From NCBI RefSeq assembly GCF_017591425.1, contig NW_024467119.1, forward strand, positions 28,059,001 through 28,123,000: a DNA stretch of 64,000 nucleotides, in the 5' to 3' direction. Positions 27,085 to 39,504 of the stretch are shown in pieces; within the stretch, counting starts at the first letter, position 1; each line of letters begins with the position of its first letter. The notes beneath the pieces are model-generated. The model searched no databases. It worked only from the letters and a program-made list of their open reading frames with translations, and was not told where the DNA came from. This DNA is from Ochotona curzoniae. Taxonomy: Eukaryota > Chordata > Mammalia > Lagomorpha > Ochotonidae. A program made the position numbers and the translations under genes.

Positions 27085-27600
27085 TGAACAGGCAAAGAAA
27101 ACGATACACATGCAGATAAACACACACAGAGGAATATTCTTTAGCCATAAAAAAATGAAATTTTATCCTTTGTCACAAAATACATTGAACTGGAGGTCAT
27201 CACGTCAAATAAGTAAGGTAGGCAAATAAAGACAAATAGCATAGTTCTTTGACAAATGTGGAAGCTGAGCAGGTTGATCAGATAGGGAAAGAGAGACGAA
27301 GGAAGCATGGATAATGGATACTGAAACCCAAGAGGAAAAAGTTCTAGCATTCTGCAACATAATGGGGTGATAGTAGCTCACAATAACCTGTGATTTATTT
27401 TATAAAGAACTAGAAGAAAGGAACTCAAATGTCTCCAACATAAATATTTGACAAGGAGATGGGAATTCCAATTATCTTATTTGCTAATATATTATTTAAC
27501 AAATACATTATATATAGGTGATATATATCACATACACATTGTATATGTGAATTGAATACACGTTCTACCCCCTAGTAATTACAGTTATATTAAAAGAAAA
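27085..27600 (+). mobile_element. Old L1 (L1M-type) 3' end
   Basis: It has the L1 3' signature: GGAATATTCTTTAGCCATAAAAAAATGAAATTTTATC, CTGGAGGTCATCACGTCAAATAAGTAAGG, ATAGTTCTTTGACAAATGTGG and an A-rich end. Written here only as landmarks; no intact ORF. Confidence 0.8.
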
Positions 27601-27849
27601 AAATAAGTAAATAATATGAAACAAATAACAGAGACAGAAAAGAGAGACATTGGTCAGAATCAGGATTTTCAGGTTTTCTTCTAGCTCCGCTTTGGAACTC
27701 TGGAATCTAGGCCCACTTCTTTGTTTTTCTTTTGGGCTCTTTTGAGGCACTATTCTATCTTACAATCTTTGGAGTACACCGTGGCTCCAGATTATCCATT
27801 ATCCATGTAGAGGTAGCATCTTATGACTTTTTTTTTGGCTTATGGCAGA

Positions 27850-27935
27850 ACTAAATTAAATGAGCTAATGTGTAATGTGCCCACAGTAATGCCTGGCATG
27901 TAGTAAGTGCACGATAATTAGTTGTTGTTATCGCT
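27850..27935 (+). mobile_element. MIR 3' fragment
   Basis: AATGCCTGGCATGTAGTAAG followed by TGCACGATAATTAG resembles the MIR 3' end. Confidence 0.5.
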
Positions 27936-27939
27936 ATTG

Positions 27940-28880
27940 ATACTGTTACTATGGCAATTATCGATGATAATGCCAGTTTCAGTAATGACAACACCAATGG
28001 TAAGAGTGGTCCTGTTCAACGTTGACTTTTGGAAATAGTTTCTAAATTCTGAAGTGCCTTATTCTGAGTATAGTGAAATAGCTTACTTTTTATTTTTGAT
28101 TCTCCAAGGAAGAGTCCGTGCGAAGATGGGTTCCCCCTACTCTTTTATAGGATGGCAATAAACAAGGCTGTATCTCATTAAATTTAATGAGCCTTCATAA
28201 AATAACCATTACGTTTGAAGGTAATGAAAGAATAGCTGTGATGGTTAGTAAATAAACTACCATCATATTCTAGAGCTGCTGAGGGTATGGGGGACATCAA
28301 GAAGGGGCTGAGACATTTTTTGAAGCAAGAAGCCAGGGTATACCCAGCTTTACTGAGTGAAAGCCCCGGGGGCAACAATATTCATTTTAGGGGGGGTATT
28401 CCTGGCTATGCTTTGGTTGTGAGATGTGATTAAATTGATTGGCTTAAAAACCTGCTAAAGGATTTTACGTATATCATGTCACTGATACTGAATTTGAATA
28501 CTATTGTATTAGGTTAGGCTAAATAATTTATCTTATAAACACAGAGGTAGAACAGATTGAATAGAGTATGCAAATTTATTTAAATAACCCTACAAATTCA
28601 AACTCTTCTGATCCAAGAGCCCTGGTACTTTATACACAGGGTGGTGATACTGTAAATCAGTAGCTATTAACCTGTGGTCCATGGCCCAGTAGGGTCCTGA
28701 ATTTATGGAGAAAATTGCATGCATGTGTGTTTTTCCGGAGACAAGGTCCACAGTTTTTATTAGATTCTCAAAGGGGTTCACAAACCACGAGGATCTAAGA
28801 GCTACAACATGGTATTTATAAATAGTCAAGATGGTCATATTAAATTAAGCATTTTCACTCTCTGCTTTTCAGAAACTGTT
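27940..28880. other. Intergenic, nothing recognised
   Basis: AT-rich unique sequence with no gene or clear repeat. Confidence 0.5.
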
Positions 28881-28884
28881 ATTT

Positions 28885-28985
28885 TTATTTTTTTCTTCTA
28901 CTTTATTTTTTAGTTTTATGATACAATTCCATAGGCTCTTGGATTTCCCTTACCTCTCCTCCAACTCACCCCCCATTACTTTTAT
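28885..28985 (-). mobile_element. Possible L1 3' UTR fragment, antisense
   Basis: T-rich start, then ATGATACAATTCCATAGGCT and a CCTTACCTCTCCTCCAACTC run resemble the reverse of lagomorph L1 3' ends. Weak. Confidence 0.4.
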
Positions 28986-29109
28986 TAAAATAAAAATCTG
29001 CTATATATTTTATAGTTGAGAAGAACTGAGAGTCTTTCAATAAAGTTACTTGGTTCCTTTCATAAGCATACAAAATAAAATATTACTTTTGTATCTGAAT
29101 TGTTCTGTT

Positions 29110-29372
29110 TTTAAAAATTAATTCTTTTTTGTTCATTTGGAGGGAGGGAGCAGGAGAAAGAGAGATTGAGAGAGAGAGGGAGCCTGGAGCTCCATCTGGG
29201 TCTACAACATGGCTGGCATAGACTCAAGTACTTGAGCCATCACTTACTACCTCCTTGAGTGGTCATCAACATGAAGCTGGATCAGAAGTGAACAAACTGT
29301 AACCCAGACACTGGAATGGGCTGCTGGTGTCCCAGGTGGCAGCTTAACCTGCTGTACCATACACTCATCCCA
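29110..29372 (-). mobile_element. C-SINE, older diverged copy
   Basis: GGAGCCTGGAGCTCCATCTGGG, GAAGCTGGATCAGAAGTG and CAGGTGGCAGCTTAACCTG mark an antisense C-SINE. Confidence 0.85.
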
Positions 29373-29439
29373 GGTTTTTTACGTTGTTTTTCCTCCCAGC
29401 TGAGTTGTTTGCTTTCAAGTTTGTTTTTTTACTATGTGT

Positions 29440-29745
29440 TTACTCACTTTTAAAATGTATTTGAAGAACAGAGGGAGAGAGACAGAGAGAGAGCCAGACG
29501 AGAGAAAAATTTACTTGTTGGTTCACTCTACAAAAACCTACAATAGTTAGGGCTGAGCCAAGTTAAAACTAGGAGCCAGAAACTCCACCCAGATCTTCCA
29601 CATAAGCAGAAGGGATTTAGAACTTCAGCCACCATCTATTCCTTACAGATAACGTTCACAGGAAGCTGGCTCGGAAGCAAAGGCAAAGGCAGGACTCCAT
29701 CCCAGGTGCTCCAATATGAGATGTGTCCCAAACGACAAGGTCTTC
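29440..29745 (-). mobile_element. C-SINE, older diverged copy
   Basis: GA-rich start, GAGCCAGAAACTCCACCCAG, GAAGCTGGCTCGGAAG and CCCAGGTGCTCCAATATGAG follow the antisense C-SINE order. Confidence 0.7.
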
Positions 29746-29924
29746 CACTGAATGGTTTCGGTAGACTTAGTTTTCCATCTTTATTTCTAGAAGTCGTGTT
29801 TGAAACCAAGCCACTAAGCGCTTTGGCCAGATGAAGTAGGTTGAAAAAACAAAAAGGAACAAAGAAAATTTAACCTATATGTAAACGGTTCCTTTTGTTA
29901 TTATTTTTTCTTCCTAATTTTTAA

Positions 29925-30247
29925 AAAGATTTATTTTCTTTTTATTGGAAAGTTAGATATACAGAGAGGAGGAGAGACAGAGAGGAAGATCTTCTGTCCG
30001 ATGATTCACTCCCCAAGAGGCTGCAATGGCCAGAGCTGAGCTGATCTGAAGCCAGGAGCCAGGAGTTTCTTCTGGGTCTCCCATGTGGGTGCAGGGTCCC
30101 AGTGCTTTGGGCCGTTCTTGACTGCTTTTCCAGGCCACAAGCAGGGAGCTGGATGGGAAACAGAGCTGCTGGGGTTAGAACCAGTGACCGTGTGGGATCC
30201 TGGTGCGTTCAAGGTGAGGACTTTAGCTGCTAGGCTACTGTGCTGGG
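29925..30247 (-). mobile_element. C-SINE, full length, younger type
   Basis: All antisense landmarks are present, including GAAGATCTTCTGTCCGATGA and GGAGCTGGATGGGAAAC. A flanking CTTCCTAATTTTT/CTTCTTAATGTTTTT duplication is visible. Confidence 0.95.
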
Positions 30248-31314
30248 GGCCTTCTTAATGTTTTTTATGTAATATTATAGGCTCCCCAAATTAATATAAG
30301 AACAACCCAAACATTCCTGATTGATGAATACAGCAGGAACATTTATAATGCTAGGTTATTTCTGGGAGGTACACATGGCATAGGTAAGATAGGTTTGTAA
30401 CTATGCCAAAATGAGATCCAAAGGAACATGGAGATGTGCTGATGGTTTCAGAGGTCAGGTCTTTAGCACAAAGCCAAGGCGGAGACCTACAGAATTTAGA
30501 GTAGTAAGGGACCTTTGTTATTACTGCATCATATTTTACTAAATTGAAAAAAAAATTCCTTTCAGCTAGAATTCAAGTCTCATAAATTCCAATCTAGAGT
30601 TTATGAAACTGTATTTCCCAAGGTGATTGGGTATGCATGTGCAGTTAAAGTAAGCACAGAATTCACTAGGCATAATAACTCAAAGATAATTTGCACTTTG
30701 CATGTTTCATCTATGATTTTATCTAGTTATCTATTTACCCATCCATCAATTCATCAATTATTCATTCATCTAACCATACGTACGTATGAACATACATTCA
30801 CAGATTTGTAGAAACTCGAATATATAATTTTTATGTAGTTAGAATGGATTACTTTCAGTTTTAAAGATATATGAATTCCTTTATAAGCAGAATCTTCTTC
30901 CTTTAAAAATATTTACAGATCATCAAACGAAGGTGTTCTGGATCAGAATAGATAACCAAAACCAATCCTGTGTGCAAACAGGGGCAGTGTTTATTTGGCA
31001 GTGAGGGAGTAAACACAGAGTTATGAGTGGGTGTAGGCTGCTCCACGTAGAGAAACATCCGAAGCTGCTACCAAAGAGTTGGTAACAACATTTCTTGTGA
31101 AGAAAAGTGTAACCTGGCTGGACACCTCAGAAACTTGGAGGATCTATATAGACAGTTCTATAACATAATCATTTTGAGTATTTACCATCCTAAATAACTG
31201 GGTGGCTACACATCTAACAGATTAAGACTGCTCCTTATCTGGAGAAATATTTCTTCTTTCTCAATTCAATACATTTGAAAGACGCACTAGTATCTCTTTT
31301 TATAACGAGCCTGT

Positions 31315-31327
31315 GACACACACACGT

Positions 31328-31378
<51 letters not shown>
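31315..31378 (+). repeat. (CA)n microsatellite
   Basis: About 25-30 CA units with early GT/AT interruptions. Confidence 0.95.
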
Positions 31379-31380
<2 letters not shown>

Positions 31381-32419
31381 GCAGTGACCTCCCACTTTAT
31401 TGACTGAGCAGCGTCCTATCCTTGGGGATCCATGGGGATTCTAAATCCTTGGACCTGTGCATTTTCATTCCCTGTAAGTTCCTTTGCTTCTTGTCACTCC
31501 TTATTGGCAAGAATTTCCGATTGGAAACCAGAGGTAGAACACGGCTTCTCTGGTTCTAACAAGATCAGCTTGGCTGAAACATCCAGTTAGGCACTTTGGA
31601 ACTCAATTGCACAGAATGTTCAGATTTGTTTTTGTGGGTGGGGCTTGTACAATGAAGTTGCTGAAGGCTTCAATTAGTGTCTATCTGGCCTCTATACAGT
31701 TCATTACCTGCAGAACAGGTTATTTGCTTATTTCCTTAACAATAGTTTGAGCTTGAGGGCTGCTCTGCTCAGCAGCCAACCTGTAATAGATGTTAAATGC
31801 AGGGAAAATGGGCAAGTTTTAAAGTTTCTGTAGCACTTTTGGCTTGCCCAGTTACTTCCACATAATAATGACTTTATGCATATGTTAGATTAAGCGAATA
31901 GTCTCTTAAACAGGTAAGGGAACTCTTCAATAGTCTTGAACCCATGGGACAAGCCCAGGGTTCCTGGATACAATTTGACCTTATTAAATGGGTTTTAAAA
32001 GTCAGAGCAAATTTTTCTGAATCCTGCTCTCGGAACCTTCTGGTGATACTTAAATGATCAAAGAAACATGCCTCTTTCTGCAATTTCTGTGTGGTGGTTC
32101 GAAAGCATTTCTCCCAGTATATCTGTTTTATATCTGTGTTCTGTCTTTAGAAGTAGACTTTCAAATGTTAGCCTGCTCACATAGATTCATATTAACCCCA
32201 ATACATATCACTATGGAAAGTAGCAAAAGCCCTTAATAATGAACGATTGTGTTTGTATGTGCTGCAGACTATCACCTACATATGAAATAATTATCATTAT
32301 TTTATTGTAGCATGGTCGTAATTTTTGTTGCATTATAAATATCTCAGATCCAATTTTTTTTTCTACTACCACAGCAGTTTCTGAAGACGTGTAAACCCAT
32401 AGTGTTATTACTCTCTAAT

Positions 32420-32560
32420 CTAGTTGAGGTGATGAAATAGTGCCAAAACTCTCATTGCAATTTCATTAGCATATTCATGAGTCGCACTTTTGCAGTGTTG
32501 CAGAAACAACACAAATTGGTTTGTGGATTGTGAACTCCCCCTTCTTCTCCTCTCCAGAAG
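32420..32560. promoter_or_regulatory. Candidate distal conserved element
   Basis: It contains TTGCAATTTCATTAGCATAT and TTCATGAG cores with paired TTGCAGTGTTGCAG, and no repeat. Conservation is suspected only. Confidence 0.3.
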
Positions 32561-33059
32561 CACAGACTGTAGATTAGCAAATCAAGTTGGCCCACAAACT
32601 TCTTAGCACTAAATTGCATAAGTTTTCTGTTCTTTTATTTCCATACTTTATGATTCCTTTTTTTTTTATTATTATTGAAAACCACATGAACAGACGTACT
32701 GTCCATTATAAATCCAAGAACCGGGGATTGACTACCTTTTGTTTGGCACTGGACTTGACCACATTTTCCAATCTTCTTTGCATTGGCATGTGTCTATAGT
32801 ATCAGATTCAAGGCAAGGGGAATGTATGTAGAGAATTCCACACCTGACCCCTCAACACCATGTGGTGCACCACCCTCCCTCCCTTTTGCTCCGTCTTCTG
32901 GTTGGGTTGTTGCTCTTCAGGGTGACGTTGGCAGCTACCAGTTAGAGATGACAAGGCCTGCATGAGTTCAGATCCTTGGATGCCTTTGTGGAGTTCCTTC
33001 CTAACCTTGTATTCTGGAATTTCATCCCTCCTCTGCTTTCTCTAACTCTTGTTTTCTTC

Positions 33060-33358
33060 CCTTCCATTCTCTCTCTCTTTCTCCACCTCCCAACCCAAGA
33101 TCTATTTTCATTACACCGTAAATAGCCACAATGGTCAGGACTGGCCAGGCTAAAAGCAAGAGCTAGGACCCCATCCAGGTCTTGTAATTGAGCCCATTGG
33201 GGTTAACTATTTCAGCCATCTTCTGCTGCATTCCAAGGAGTATTAGGTAGCTGGATGGGTAGTGGAGTACCTGCAACTGGAATCTGTTCTGATATGGGAT
33301 GCTGGCATATAAGACAGAGGCTCAACCACCTGTGATACAACCATTGACTATGGCCCCT
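33060..33358 (-). mobile_element. C-SINE, older diverged copy
   Basis: AGAGCTAGGACCCCATCCAG, GTAGCTGGATGGGTAGTGGA and GATATGGGATGCTGGCA follow the antisense C-SINE order. Confidence 0.8.
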
Positions 33359-33359
33359 T

Positions 33360-34915
33360 GAATTTTAAATGAGAAATAAATGGCCTTTGTGAAATTCCAC
33401 TAGAATTTCATATTTTACCTGTTAAATCAGCTAGCAGTAATATGAACCAATAGAATGAAATCTCTATTTCCAGATTTTGTGCTGCATAAGAAGCTTCATA
33501 GCTATTACCTAAAGTTTTATTTGACTCAAGATTTAATCTTCGAGAATTAAAATGATTATTCCTTTCTGCTTTTTGCTGCATTTTTTCTCTATGGGTCCAT
33601 CTTTTAGATTGTTTGTATTCCAACTTTACTAATTAGATAGATAATTAATTGAATCCAATTCTCAATCCCTTATAGTACTTTAAACATTCAGGAAAATGTT
33701 TGTGCAAAATGTTAGAGTCTACCTCTTAGTTAATTAGACAACTAGAAATGTCAGCATTGCTTAGCATCTACATGTTTCAGAAGTTAAACACTGGGGATAT
33801 GGATAGTTTGTAGAACTTTGGTACCTCTTTTGGCTTTTCCTGTTGTTTTCACATAATGTATGTTTGCCTACTGCTCTGAAAGATTTAGACAGATTTTTCA
33901 GAAGATCAAACTTGCATTTAAAATGAAAAATCCATGTTACAGTAGAAAAAAAAAAAGAAAAGAAAAGAAGAGATCACACACACACACAGTTAACACACTG
34001 AAAAATTGACCTTATTCTTAACCTTAGTACTGAGATAAGGAAAACTACTTAAGGTGATCACACCTTTATTACAGATACTGCTTTTGACTTATAGGTTGTA
34101 TTTTTATTTATTTTTAAACAAATATGAAGTAATCAGGTTTTGTGCAGGAAACTAAAAATAGGAGTATCAAGTCACATAGAGGAAACTGTCAATTACACTG
34201 CAAGAGTAAACAGTATGGTCTGGTACTAAAACATAAGACTGCTAATTCTGGGCATTTCTAGATTATTTGAGAAGCTTATTGTGCAGGGATCATGGTTACA
34301 TTTAAACATTAAACATTTAAAATCTCCCTGTAACCCTTCAGTCCAGCCAGCAATCCATTATGGTTAGTGTTTAGGGTAATTTTGAACAGATGGTAGGCAA
34401 CGTATGAGGTAGCCCATGTTTATATACATTTGAATTATAATATGTTTGATTTAATTTTTCCATGGAAAGATTGACAAGCATTGTTCACATGATATAATGC
34501 AACATAACTGATTTAATCAGAGCCTATTTTCTTGGCTTGCAATCTCTTTATATTGGAGGGATTGTTTTTTCAAGGGAGAAAACTATGAGTAGGTAACACA
34601 ATTTAAGAGACAAGTACAGAATGCATTTGCTTTACTTTTGTTCAGGCTTTAATCTATTTTTCCATTAAAGTATGGAAACATTGTTGAAGACTTCTTGACA
34701 CACAAATTTTACAACAAAATAGCAACACATCTACTGCTTGGATTTCTGACTTGTTTATTATACAATACATAGCAAATCCAGTCTACTGCAGTTATGCTAT
34801 GCTACAGCATAACAGTTTTCTTTAGACTGGAGAGTTTTTCTAGGGCTTTAGTTTCCTTCCATGGACATAAAAAAAGTAGGTTAAAGCTAACTTCTTCCAT
34901 AAAAATAAGGGTGTT
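33360..34915. other. Intergenic, nothing except a hairpin
   Basis: AT-rich unique sequence with an AAAG-rich patch at 33944-33970 and the compound inverted repeat at 34778-34830. No gene recognised. Confidence 0.5.
34778..34830. repeat. Compound inverted repeat / hairpin
   Basis: CCAGTCTA (34778-34785) pairs with TAGACTGG (34823-34830). Inside, CTG plus TTATGCT pairs with AGCATAA plus CAG (ending 34815), with a 3-nt bulge on the 5' arm, an 8-nt internal loop on the 3' arm and a 7-nt terminal loop. About 18 base pairs in 53 nt. Confidence 0.7.
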
Positions 34916-35242
34916 GGGCTGGCATGGTGGTTCAACAGGTTAAACCTTTACCTGTAGATGCTGGCATTCCATACAGACGTTGGTTCATGTCTTGGCTGCT
35001 TTACTTCCCATCCAGCTCCCCGCTTATGGCCTAGGAAAGCAGAGGATGAGCTAAATCCTTGGGCATCTGCACCCACGTAAGAGACCCAGAAGAGCTCCTG
35101 ACTCCTGATTTTGGATCAGCTTCGATGCACCCATTGTTACCTTTTGGGCAATGAACCAGTGGATGGAAGATCTTTCTCTCATTATCTCTCCTTCTCTCTG
35201 TAAATCTGCCTTTCATATAAAAATAAATTTATCTTTAAAAAA
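34916..35242 (+). mobile_element. C-SINE, full length
   Basis: Sense orientation from GGGCTGGCATGGTGGTTCA to TAAAAATAAATTTATCTTT. Confidence 0.93.
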
Positions 35243-35506
35243 TAATGGTACTGAGTTCATAGTGTGGAAGGGCATGGTAGGCAGAGCTGAGCTCTTGTTG
35301 CCTTCTGAAAGCTGGGAAGAATCTAGGATGCTTGGTGGGAAGTGAGGAGGATTCATAAGGGAACAGCTGTAAAAGTCTTGGAGAAAGATGCTTTATAGGG
35401 AAAGAAGAAATTATTTTCCAAGACTTTGATGCATAATTAATGAACTGAATTAAAATGGAAGGGAAAGATGTGTTTGGAATTTACATTTTAAAAAGATGAA
35501 AAAGAG

Positions 35507-35819
35507 GGGCTTTAAGCAATGGCTCAATTGGCCAAATCCTCCCCTTGCAAGTGCCAGAATTCTGTAAAAATGCCAGTTCAAGTCCTGGCTGCTGCACGTC
35601 TCATGCAGCTCCATGTCTGTGGCCTGGGAAACAGTGGAGGGCAGTTCCAAAGCCTTGGGACCCAGAAAAACCACCTGGCTCCCAGTTTCGGATCGGCTCA
35701 GCTTCCGCTGTTATGGCCATTTTAGGATTGAACAAGCAAATGAAAGATCTCCCTTTCTATATCTCCTTCTCTCTGTAGATCTACCTTTTCCAACAAAAAT
35801 ACTTAAGCATATTTTTAAA
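35507..35819 (+). mobile_element. C-SINE, full length, with target-site duplication
   Basis: Sense orientation, flanked by AAGATGAAAAAGAG and AAGATGAAAAAGGA. Confidence 0.93.
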
Positions 35820-36135
35820 GAAGATGAAAAAGGAAAAGGGAAGTGAGTTCCTTTCTTTTTACTTCGTTATTTGTATTTCTAAGACTGCTGTATACTATGA
35901 GAGATGTGGTCTGATTTACGAGGGATATACACATGAAATACTTAGTTTATTACTCATCAGATTGTTTTCTTGCATTTTCCCAAGCATGAAATAAAACAGA
36001 AAGGAATGACTTTGACACATGCATTATACAGGAAGAAGAAAAAGAAAATGTGTAAACAATGGTCTCACCCACTGTCCTCTTATCCTCTATTCTTCCCACC
36101 CTGATCAACTATGTAAACATCATCAAAAATAAACT

Positions 36136-36429
36136 TTAAAAAGATATTTATTTATTTTTATTGCAAACCTAGATTTACAGGGAGAGGGAGAGATGCAGAG
36201 AAAGGTATTCCATTCTGCTGAGCTGAGTTTTCAGGAGGTAGGGGTTTTCTCTGAGTCTCTCATGCGAATGCAGGGTCCTAAAGACTTTGTCCCATCCATG
36301 ACTGCTTTCCCAGGCTGCAGGCAGGAAGCTGGATGGGAAGTGGAGCAGCCAGGACATGAATTAAAGCCTATCTGGAATACTGACACTTGGATGAGGTGTA
36401 TTAGCCAGTTGAGCCATTGCAACAGCCCC
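36136..36429 (-). mobile_element. C-SINE
   Basis: Antisense, from AGATATTTATTTATTTTTATTG to TGAGCCATTGCAACAGCCCC. Confidence 0.93.
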
Positions 36430-36930
36430 AACCAATACCAGCTTTAAACAAATTGGCCAATATATTATGTCCATTTTCCTCTGTTGATGTACTATCATGC
36501 TCATGAAGCATTCAAAAGTGATCCTCAGTGTTTATGTTTCCCTTCACCCTCAGTAGAACCTTTGCATCTGATGAAATTTCTCTTCCATGATCATACGGAG
36601 ATCATCCAGTTACCAGAGCTCTTCCTCCAGCTGATGAGCAAATGAAGTCAGAGTGATTCAGAGTCCAATGGGGACACCCTCTGTTGGAGATGCCACTGCC
36701 TCCCTGGTGCAAATTGTTCCTGGAGGGGCCACAGGAGGAGGAATGGTGATACTCAAAGTAGACAGATTATAATGAAGACATGGAGACCTTGATCCTCACA
36801 TTGTGTTAAGTCAGTGAGTTTCTGTTACCCAGTAATAAACTTAAATATGGCATTGGTAACAGTGCCCTCACCTCCCAATTATTCATCTATACTAACTCTC
36901 AGAAAAAGAAGGAGAGGAATGTGATCTTTG
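36430..36930. other. Intergenic, nothing recognised
   Basis: Unique sequence between a C-SINE and an L2 fragment. Confidence 0.5.
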
Positions 36931-36934
36931 CTTG

Positions 36935-37065
36935 TCCATTCAGCAGTATTTGTTGAACACTACCACATACCAATCCCTGCTCTAATTGCTAAGCATACCA
37001 CTGTTAACATAGCAGAATAAAACATAGGCAGTCAAATCTCCTTAAGGAAGGGCAAGAAAATCATT
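36935..37065 (-). mobile_element. L2 3' end fragment, antisense
   Basis: CATTCAGCAGTATTTGTTGA, CAATCCCTGCTCTAATTGCT and ATAGCAGAATAAAACATAGG match the reverse of the L2 terminus. Confidence 0.6.
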
Positions 37066-37334
37066 AGGTGTAACATAACCAGCTGTGTTTGACACCTAAT
37101 GTATTACAAAACACGTTTTCACATGTATGTTCTTAGCTTCCTAACGAAAATTTCATTATAATGATTGTTATTGTTATTTTATTTTAATTTTTTAGGTATG
37201 ACAAGCAATGTTCCCTTAATGCCAAACAGAAAGATAATACACAAGCCATCAAGTTCACCCAGTCACTAAGGAAAAGTTGTAGGACTGTTCCTTGTATGTA
37301 CTTCTGAAAACTAGGAAGTTATTTTTAGAGAAAG

Positions 37335-37520
37335 TAAGTCTTTGCCATGTGCCTGGCATTGTGTGCAGTGCCTGGCCTGGGTTATCAGCACAACCTCCAC
37401 AACTGCTCTGTAAGCACGAAGTTCATCCATCTTCACTCTCCAGATGACAAACCTGAAGCCTATAAACTCTAGACAGTGGCCATGCAGCTACTAGGATCAT
37501 AGTGGCCTGATTCCAGGACC
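37335..37520 (-). mobile_element. MIR, antisense
   Basis: CATGTGCCTGGCATTGTGTG, CTCCAGATGACAAACCTGAA and a CCTGATTCCAGGACCTGC end. Confidence 0.65.
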
Positions 37521-37724
37521 TGCATTTTTCATCATGAAACTCCCTCCTTCCCTATGCCTCAGGCTTCCCTGTTGGCTCTCTGAGACATGGGCTAAACCAC
37601 GGCTCTAGGGTCTGCTGCATGGTCCCTGGGACTCATGGACAAAGGTTATTAAAAAAAGCGCAGTATGTATACAATCATAAAACCATGCATAGATTTCAAA
37701 GTCATTTTGGCTCTAAATGAACTT

Positions 37725-37868
37725 ACCTTTTTAAAAAAAGAATAGTTATTTAAAAAGGAGAGTGTGAGAATGAGTGAATGAGCCTTGGTCTATCCACTGG
37801 CTACATGAGATGCGAACATCACAAGCAGCTCCCTAACCCATCTTTTCATAGTGCCTACCCGAGTGAAC
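37725..37868 (-). mobile_element. Probable truncated C-SINE
   Basis: An A-run, AGAGTGTGAGAATG and CATCACAAGCAGCTCCC suggest a heavily decayed antisense copy. Weak. Confidence 0.35.
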
Positions 37869-37871
37869 ATT

Positions 37872-38148
37872 TTAAAAAAAGATTTATCTTAATTTATTTG
37901 AAAGGCAGAGTTACAAAGAGAAGAAACAGAGAGAGGAAGATCTTGCATCTGCTGGTCACTCCCCAAATGGCTGCGGTGGACAGAGCTGAGCTGATCCGAA
38001 GCCAGGAGTTTCCTCCAGATCCTTCGCATGGGTGCAGGAATTGGACCATCCTTTGTTGCTTTTCCAGGTCATAAACAGGGAGCTGGGTCCCATACAGGAT
38101 GCTGGCACTGCCAGTGGATGCTTAGCCTGTTTCATAACAGTGCCATTC
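37872..38148 (-). mobile_element. C-SINE
   Basis: Antisense, with TTTGAAAGGCAGAGTTAC, GAAGATCTTGCATCTGCTGG and AAACAGGGAGCTGGGTC; slightly shortened at the tRNA end. Confidence 0.92.
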
Positions 38149-38149
38149 T

Positions 38150-39060
38150 GTAAATGGACATCTTTTAACCTTTATGCAACATTGTTGAAGTACACTTGTA
38201 TAACTTCAGTTTTCATAAGACTAAGTCACAGTTTTACCTACATTTCTTGTTTTTTTGTGGAAGCTATTTTATTGACCAATGAATATGGCCCGATAGAGAC
38301 AAGAAAATTATGTTTATTGCTATAGTCTTCACTGAAACCATGTCAAGATGAGGAATTTAATCACACGGTCAGGCATTTACTGCTCCATTTATATCTAGCA
38401 ATGTTAGTGAAGGGCTTAATTGCTTAGTGTTATGTCTCCAACTCAGCTCTGCTCTCTTAGCTTGCTTTGAATAGTTGTGCATGCATGGAACTTCTCTCAG
38501 ATAATGGTACGTCTTGAAGATAAAATTGTTATTTTAAACATTTTTAGCATGTTTATTACTGTCCTGGTCACAACATCAGGTACATCTTCATTATTTTCAT
38601 TATCTTTCACTCAGATTACATAGAAGTCTCTCTTTCTTTCTCCCTCTCCCATACACACACACACACACACACTCTTGCCCCCAACCTGTGTCACTTTTTA
38701 AAAGCAAGAATTTCCATGCTACTGGCTTTCCTTCATTTGCTCTATAAAAAACTTTCCAATTTCAATTGGAGCCTGATGCTCTAGGGTTTGATTAATGAGT
38801 CCATGTTCAAGCTGTCCTTTTCATTTAAAATGATAATAACTTTGATTGTGTGCCCTTCACCCTCTGTCACTAAAACTAAATACTCTCACTTTAAAAAAGT
38901 TTAACCTCAGAGACTAAAGCCTCAACCAGACTGTTCATAATTATAGAAATGGTCTTTCTCTAGACTTTTTACATTGGTCCAGCCCGGACCAGAATTTTGG
39001 GCATATTTGGTGTAGAAATAGCATACGGCTTCTTTATCTTATTTGTGTTCACCTTGAGTT
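38150..39060. other. Intergenic, possible regulatory blocks
   Basis: Repeat-poor apart from (CA)n at 38652-38672. Stretches 38340-38500 and 38750-38860 contain TTTAATCACAC, CTTAATTGCTTAG, TTGATTAATGAG and AAAATGATAATAAC cores and may be conserved. Confidence 0.4.
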
Positions 39061-39077
39061 GATGTTTAACACGTTTC

Positions 39078-39370
39078 TTGAAGATTTATTTGTTTCCTTG
39101 AAAGCCAGAGTTACAGAGAGAAAGAAGGAGAGAGACACAGATAAAGATCTTCCAGCTGCTGGCTTACTCCCCCAAATGGCTGCAACAGCCAGGGCTTGGC
39201 AAGGCTGCTCTCCCACGTGGGAGAGGATTAGGCTATGTTTCTGCTGCTTTCCCAGGTGAACCAGTAGTGAGCTGGACCAGAAATGGAACAACAAGACTCA
39301 AATCGGTGACCATGTGGAATGCCAGGATTCCTGGCAGTGATCCACCCTGCTAAGCCACAGTGCCAGCCCT
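39078..39370 (-). mobile_element. C-SINE
   Basis: Antisense, from GATTTATTTGTTTCCTTGAAAG to CACAGTGCCAGCCC. Confidence 0.93.
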
Positions 39371-39504
39371 GTTTGAGACTTTTATGTTGTAGTCCACAGT
39401 GGGATATTGGGAAAGGTTCACCGTGAATCTTTGTAGATCTATCTTCTGGGTAGTGGCAATTTGTTGATGAACTAATCATTCTATAATTATTACATGAGCT
39501 TTTT

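Larger units (their letters stand above)
30250..33060. other. Intergenic AT-rich DNA with a CA microsatellite
   Basis: No gene recognised. CATC-like low complexity near 30730-30800, (CA)n at 31315-31378 and a candidate conserved block at 32420-32560. Confidence 0.5.

Noticed and set aside
36668..36690. CTCF-like site in antisense (CACCCTCTGTTGG)
   Set aside because: Only 11 of 14 core positions agree, with mismatches at key positions.
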